Assembly: GCA_030039105.1 (NCBI GenBank)
Contig: JASHQO010000519.1
Location: forward strand, 1-8,274
Length of the DNA stretch: 8,274 bases
Reading direction: 5' to 3'
Source of the DNA: Xanthobacteraceae bacterium
Lineage (GTDB): Bacteria > Pseudomonadota > Alphaproteobacteria > Rhizobiales > Xanthobacteraceae
The notes under the pieces were generated by a model that saw nothing but the letters and a program-made list of their open reading frames with translations, searched no databases and was not told the origin of the DNA. The first letter of the stretch is position 1; every line of letters starts with the position of its first letter. Shown here one piece after another: positions 6,402-8,274 of this stretch. The translations under genes and the position numbers were made by a program.

Positions 6402-7565
6402 TTACGCGGCGCTGGCCGACGTTTGCGCCGCCGACTTTGCCGCCTTCTCGCGCGCCTCGTTGGCGCGGATCTGCGACAGCGTCAACTGCACGTTGCTGTC
6501 GAACACGTATTGCGCCGGGCGGGCCTTATCGAGCGGGATTTCCGGCGCCATCGGACCTTCGGTCTTGACGCCGCGCACCGCGATCGAAAACGCCTCGAGC
6601 GGATGCTGCATCATGGCGTTCGCCGCGGTCGCCTCGTAGCCGCAATGCGCCATGCAGTTGGCGCACTTTTCGTAGCGGCCGGTGCCGTAGGCGTCCCAGT
6701 CGGTGGTCTCCATCAGCTCGGTGAACGTCTTGGCGTAGCCTTCGCCGAGCAGATAGCACGGCTTCTGCCAGCCGAAGATGTTGCGGGTCGGCATGCCCCA
6801 CGGCGTGCAGTGGAATTCCTGGTTGCCGGCGAGGAAGTCGAGGAACATGCCGGAATGCGTGAGATTCCAGTTCTTGCCCTTGCCGAGCGCAAACACCTTG
6901 CGGAACAGCTCCTTGGTCTTGCGCCGCGACAGGAAGTGCTCCTGGTCGGGCGCGCGCTCATAGGCATAGCCGGGCGAGATCGAGACGCCGACGCCGAGCG
7001 CGGCGGTGAGGTCGAGGAATTTTGCGATGTCCTCGGCCGGATGGCCGTCGAAAATCGTGCAATTGACGTTGACGGTGAAGCCTTTGGCCTTGGCGGCCTT
7101 GATGGCGCCGACCGCTTTCTCGAAGCCGCCCTCCAGGCACACCGACTTGTCGTGATGGTGCTTCAAGCCGTCGAGATGCACCGAGAAGAACAGATACGGC
7201 GACGGCTCGAACAGATGCAGCTTCTTCTCCAGCAGCAGCGCATTGGTGCACAGCGAAACGAATTTCCTGCGCGCGACGATGCCCTTGACGATCTCGCCGA
7301 TCTCCTTGTGGATCAGCGGCTCGCCGCCCGGGATGGCGACCATCGGCGCGCCGCATTCGTCGACCGCGTCGAGGCACTCTTTGACCGTGAGGCGCTTGTT
7401 GAGGATGGCATCGGGATAATCGATCTTGCCGCAGCCGAAGCAAGCGAGGTTGCAGCGGAACAGCGGCTCCAGCATCAGCACCAGCGGATAGCGTTTGCGA
7501 CCCGTCAGGCGCTGCTTGAGGATGTAGGAGCCCACTGCCGTCATTTGTCGCAAAGATACAGTCAC
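6402..7565 (-). CDS. hpnH: Radical SAM adenosylhopane synthase HpnH
   Basis: A 387-residue radical S-adenosylmethionine enzyme. HpnH joins a 5'-deoxyadenosyl group to hopene to give adenosylhopane, the first step to C35 extended hopanoids. The [4Fe-4S] motif CNLACFGC is at C38, C42, C45, followed by the SAM-binding GGEP (80-83) and CTNALLL (106-112). The C-terminal part matches the extra domain of HpnH (DUF3463), with conserved-looking cysteines at C253, C270 and in CANCMAHCGY (C301, C304, C308). The tail after residue 365 is Ala/Lys-rich and probably disordered. The GTG start at 7565 is chosen because AGAGGA lies seven bases upstream; the frame stays open further back into ispH on another frame, which is not credible as coding. 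It lies 50 bases downstream of ispH on the same strand, probably one transcript, and converges on hpnF. No hpnG is adjacent. Confidence 0.95.
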   Translation of the reverse strand: MTVSLRQMTAVGSYILKQRLTGRKRYPLVLMLEPLFRCNLACFGCGKIDYPDAILNKRLTVKECLDAVDECGAPMVAIPGGEPLIHKEIGEIVKGIVARRKFVSLCTNALLLEKKLHLFEPSPYLFFSVHLDGLKHHHDKSVCLEGGFEKAVGAIKAAKAKGFTVNVNCTIFDGHPAEDIAKFLDLTAALGVGVSISPGYAYERAPDQEHFLSRRKTKELFRKVFALGKGKNWNLTHSGMFLDFLAGNQEFHCTPWGMPTRNIFGWQKPCYLLGEGYAKTFTELMETTDWDAYGTGRYEKCANCMAHCGYEATAANAMMQHPLEAFSIAVRGVKTEGPMAPEIPLDKARPAQYVFDSNVQLTLSQIRANEAREKAAKSAAQTSASAA

Positions 7566-7572
7566 AGCCAAA

Positions 7573-7578
7573 TCCTCT
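7573..7578 (-). promoter_or_regulatory. Ribosome binding site deciding the GTG start of hpnH
   Basis: On the minus strand AGAGGA is followed by 7 bases (TTTGGCT) and then GTG at 7565. This is the strongest Shine-Dalgarno in the window. It rules against starting at the later ATG eight codons in (7544), which has no such site. Confidence 0.75.
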
Positions 7579-7615
7579 GTTGCAGTCTTGTCGGTTCTGC
7601 TCGGCTTGCTTGACG

Positions 7616-8274
7616 CTATGAAACTTTCGCTGCGGCGCCGCGGCTGACGGACGTGCCGTCGGCTAATTCCGGCGGCAGCCGGAACTCGATGGTCTCCTGG
7701 CGGCCGGTCAATTCGCTCACTTCGACCGGTCCGAGCCGGCGTAGCGCGTCGATGACGTCCTCCACCAGCACCTCGGGCGCCGAGGCGCCGGCGGTGATGC
7801 CGACCACCTCGGCGTCGCCGAACCACGCCGGCTCGACCTCGCTGCCGTCGGCGATCAGGTAGCTCGGCGTCCCCGCCTCCTCGCCGATCTCGCGCAGGCG
7901 GTTGGAGTTGGAGCTGTTCTTGGCGCCGACCACGAGAATAACGTCGACGAGCTTGCTTAGTTCGCGCACCGCGGTCTGCCGGTTCTGCGTCGCGTAGCAG
8001 ATGTCGCGGGTTTCCGGGCCGACGATGTCGGTGAAGCGCTCGTGCAGCGCCGCGATGATGCCGCGGGTGTCGTCGACGCTCAGCGTGGTCTGCGTCACAT
8101 AGGCGACCGGCGTATCGGACGGGATGTCGAGCGAGGCGACGTCGGTCTCGGTCTGCACCAAGGTCACCGGCTCGGAAATCTGGCCCATGGTGCCTTCGAC
8201 CTCCGGATGGCCGGCGTGGCCGATCAGGACCAGGCGGCGGCCCTGGGCGACATAGCGCTTGCCCTGGTTGTGCA
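7616..8274 (-). CDS. ispH: 4-hydroxy-3-methylbut-2-enyl diphosphate reductase IspH (LytB), N-terminus outside the window
   Basis: The last enzyme of the MEP pathway, a [4Fe-4S] protein that reduces HMBPP to IPP and DMAPP in the cytoplasm. About 218 C-terminal residues are visible; the frame is open to the right edge, so the ATG at 8188 is internal and not the start. Visible family signatures: LIGHAGHPEVEGTMGQ (the HPE substrate/proton-relay site, equivalent to H124 and E126 of E. coli IspH), YVTQTTLS (T167 equivalent), ICYATQNRQ (the third cluster cysteine, C197 equivalent), KNSSNSNR (S225/S226/N227 equivalents) and ITAGASAPE (S269 equivalent). The first two cluster cysteines would lie beyond the edge. 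The C-terminus ends in a short variable tail (DGTSVSRGAAAKVS). It sits upstream of hpnH with a 50-base gap that shows no obvious terminator, linking isoprenoid precursor supply to hopanoid synthesis. Confidence 0.96.
   Translation of the reverse strand, partial: HNQGKRYVAQGRRLVLIGHAGHPEVEGTMGQISEPVTLVQTETDVASLDIPSDTPVAYVTQTTLSVDDTRGIIAALHERFTDIVGPETRDICYATQNRQTAVRELSKLVDVILVVGAKNSSNSNRLREIGEEAGTPSYLIADGSEVEPAWFGDAEVVGITAGASAPEVLVEDVIDALRRLGPVEVSELTGRQETIEFRLPPELADGTSVSRGAAAKVS

Noticed and set aside
6324..7613. A 429-codon plus-strand open frame antisense to hpnH
   Set aside because: It begins inside the REP element and mirrors the codon bias of hpnH on the other strand; the translation is rich in Arg, Ala and Glu with no recognisable domain. 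High G+C makes such long antisense frames common.
7566..7826. Extension of the hpnH frame upstream into ispH
   Set aside because: The added residues are an Arg/Gly-rich out-of-frame reading of ispH; a strong AGAGGA site places the start at 7565.

Overview
The window is high in G+C and holds most of a hopanoid (bacterial sterol-like lipid) biosynthesis locus. Codon use, tight gene packing, protein sequence style and a palindromic repeat of a kind I know from Bradyrhizobium and relatives all suggest an alphaproteobacterium of the Hyphomicrobiales (Bradyrhizobium/Rhodopseudomonas/Xanthobacteraceae-like). This assignment is inference; no rRNA or other marker gene is present.

Layout: (1) 1-118, minus strand, the 5' end of a gene that leaves the window; it may be a polyprenyl (farnesyl) diphosphate synthase. 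(2) 119-206, a short divergent intergenic region. (3) 207-6307, plus strand, a compact operon hpnB-hpnC-hpnD-hpnE-hpnF whose first four genes overlap or abut (ATGA, TAG|ATG, TGATG). A 32-bp junction between hpnE and hpnF carries a near-perfect 16-bp tandem duplication. (4) 6308-6401, a REP-type double hairpin that separates two converging operons. (5) 6402-8274, minus strand, ispH (5' end cut off by the window) followed by hpnH.

How the genes work together: IspH makes IPP and DMAPP, and a prenyl synthase (possibly the left-edge gene) would make farnesyl diphosphate. HpnD condenses two FPP to presqualene diphosphate, HpnC turns that into hydroxysqualene, and HpnE reduces it to squalene. HpnF (squalene-hopene cyclase) makes hopene, and HpnH adds a 5'-deoxyadenosyl group to give adenosylhopane, the precursor of side-chain-extended hopanoids. 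HpnB is a membrane glycosyltransferase of the hopanoid locus with unsettled function. hpnG, which would convert adenosylhopane onward and often lies between hpnF and hpnH, is not here; hpnA is also not here.

The gene content is known biology and I do not see a new multi-gene system. The points most worth a second look are in the small non-coding segments: the REP pair, whose two hairpins differ by pairing-preserving changes, and the duplicated coupled leader just before hpnF. The convergent hpnF/hpnH arrangement without hpnG is also notable.
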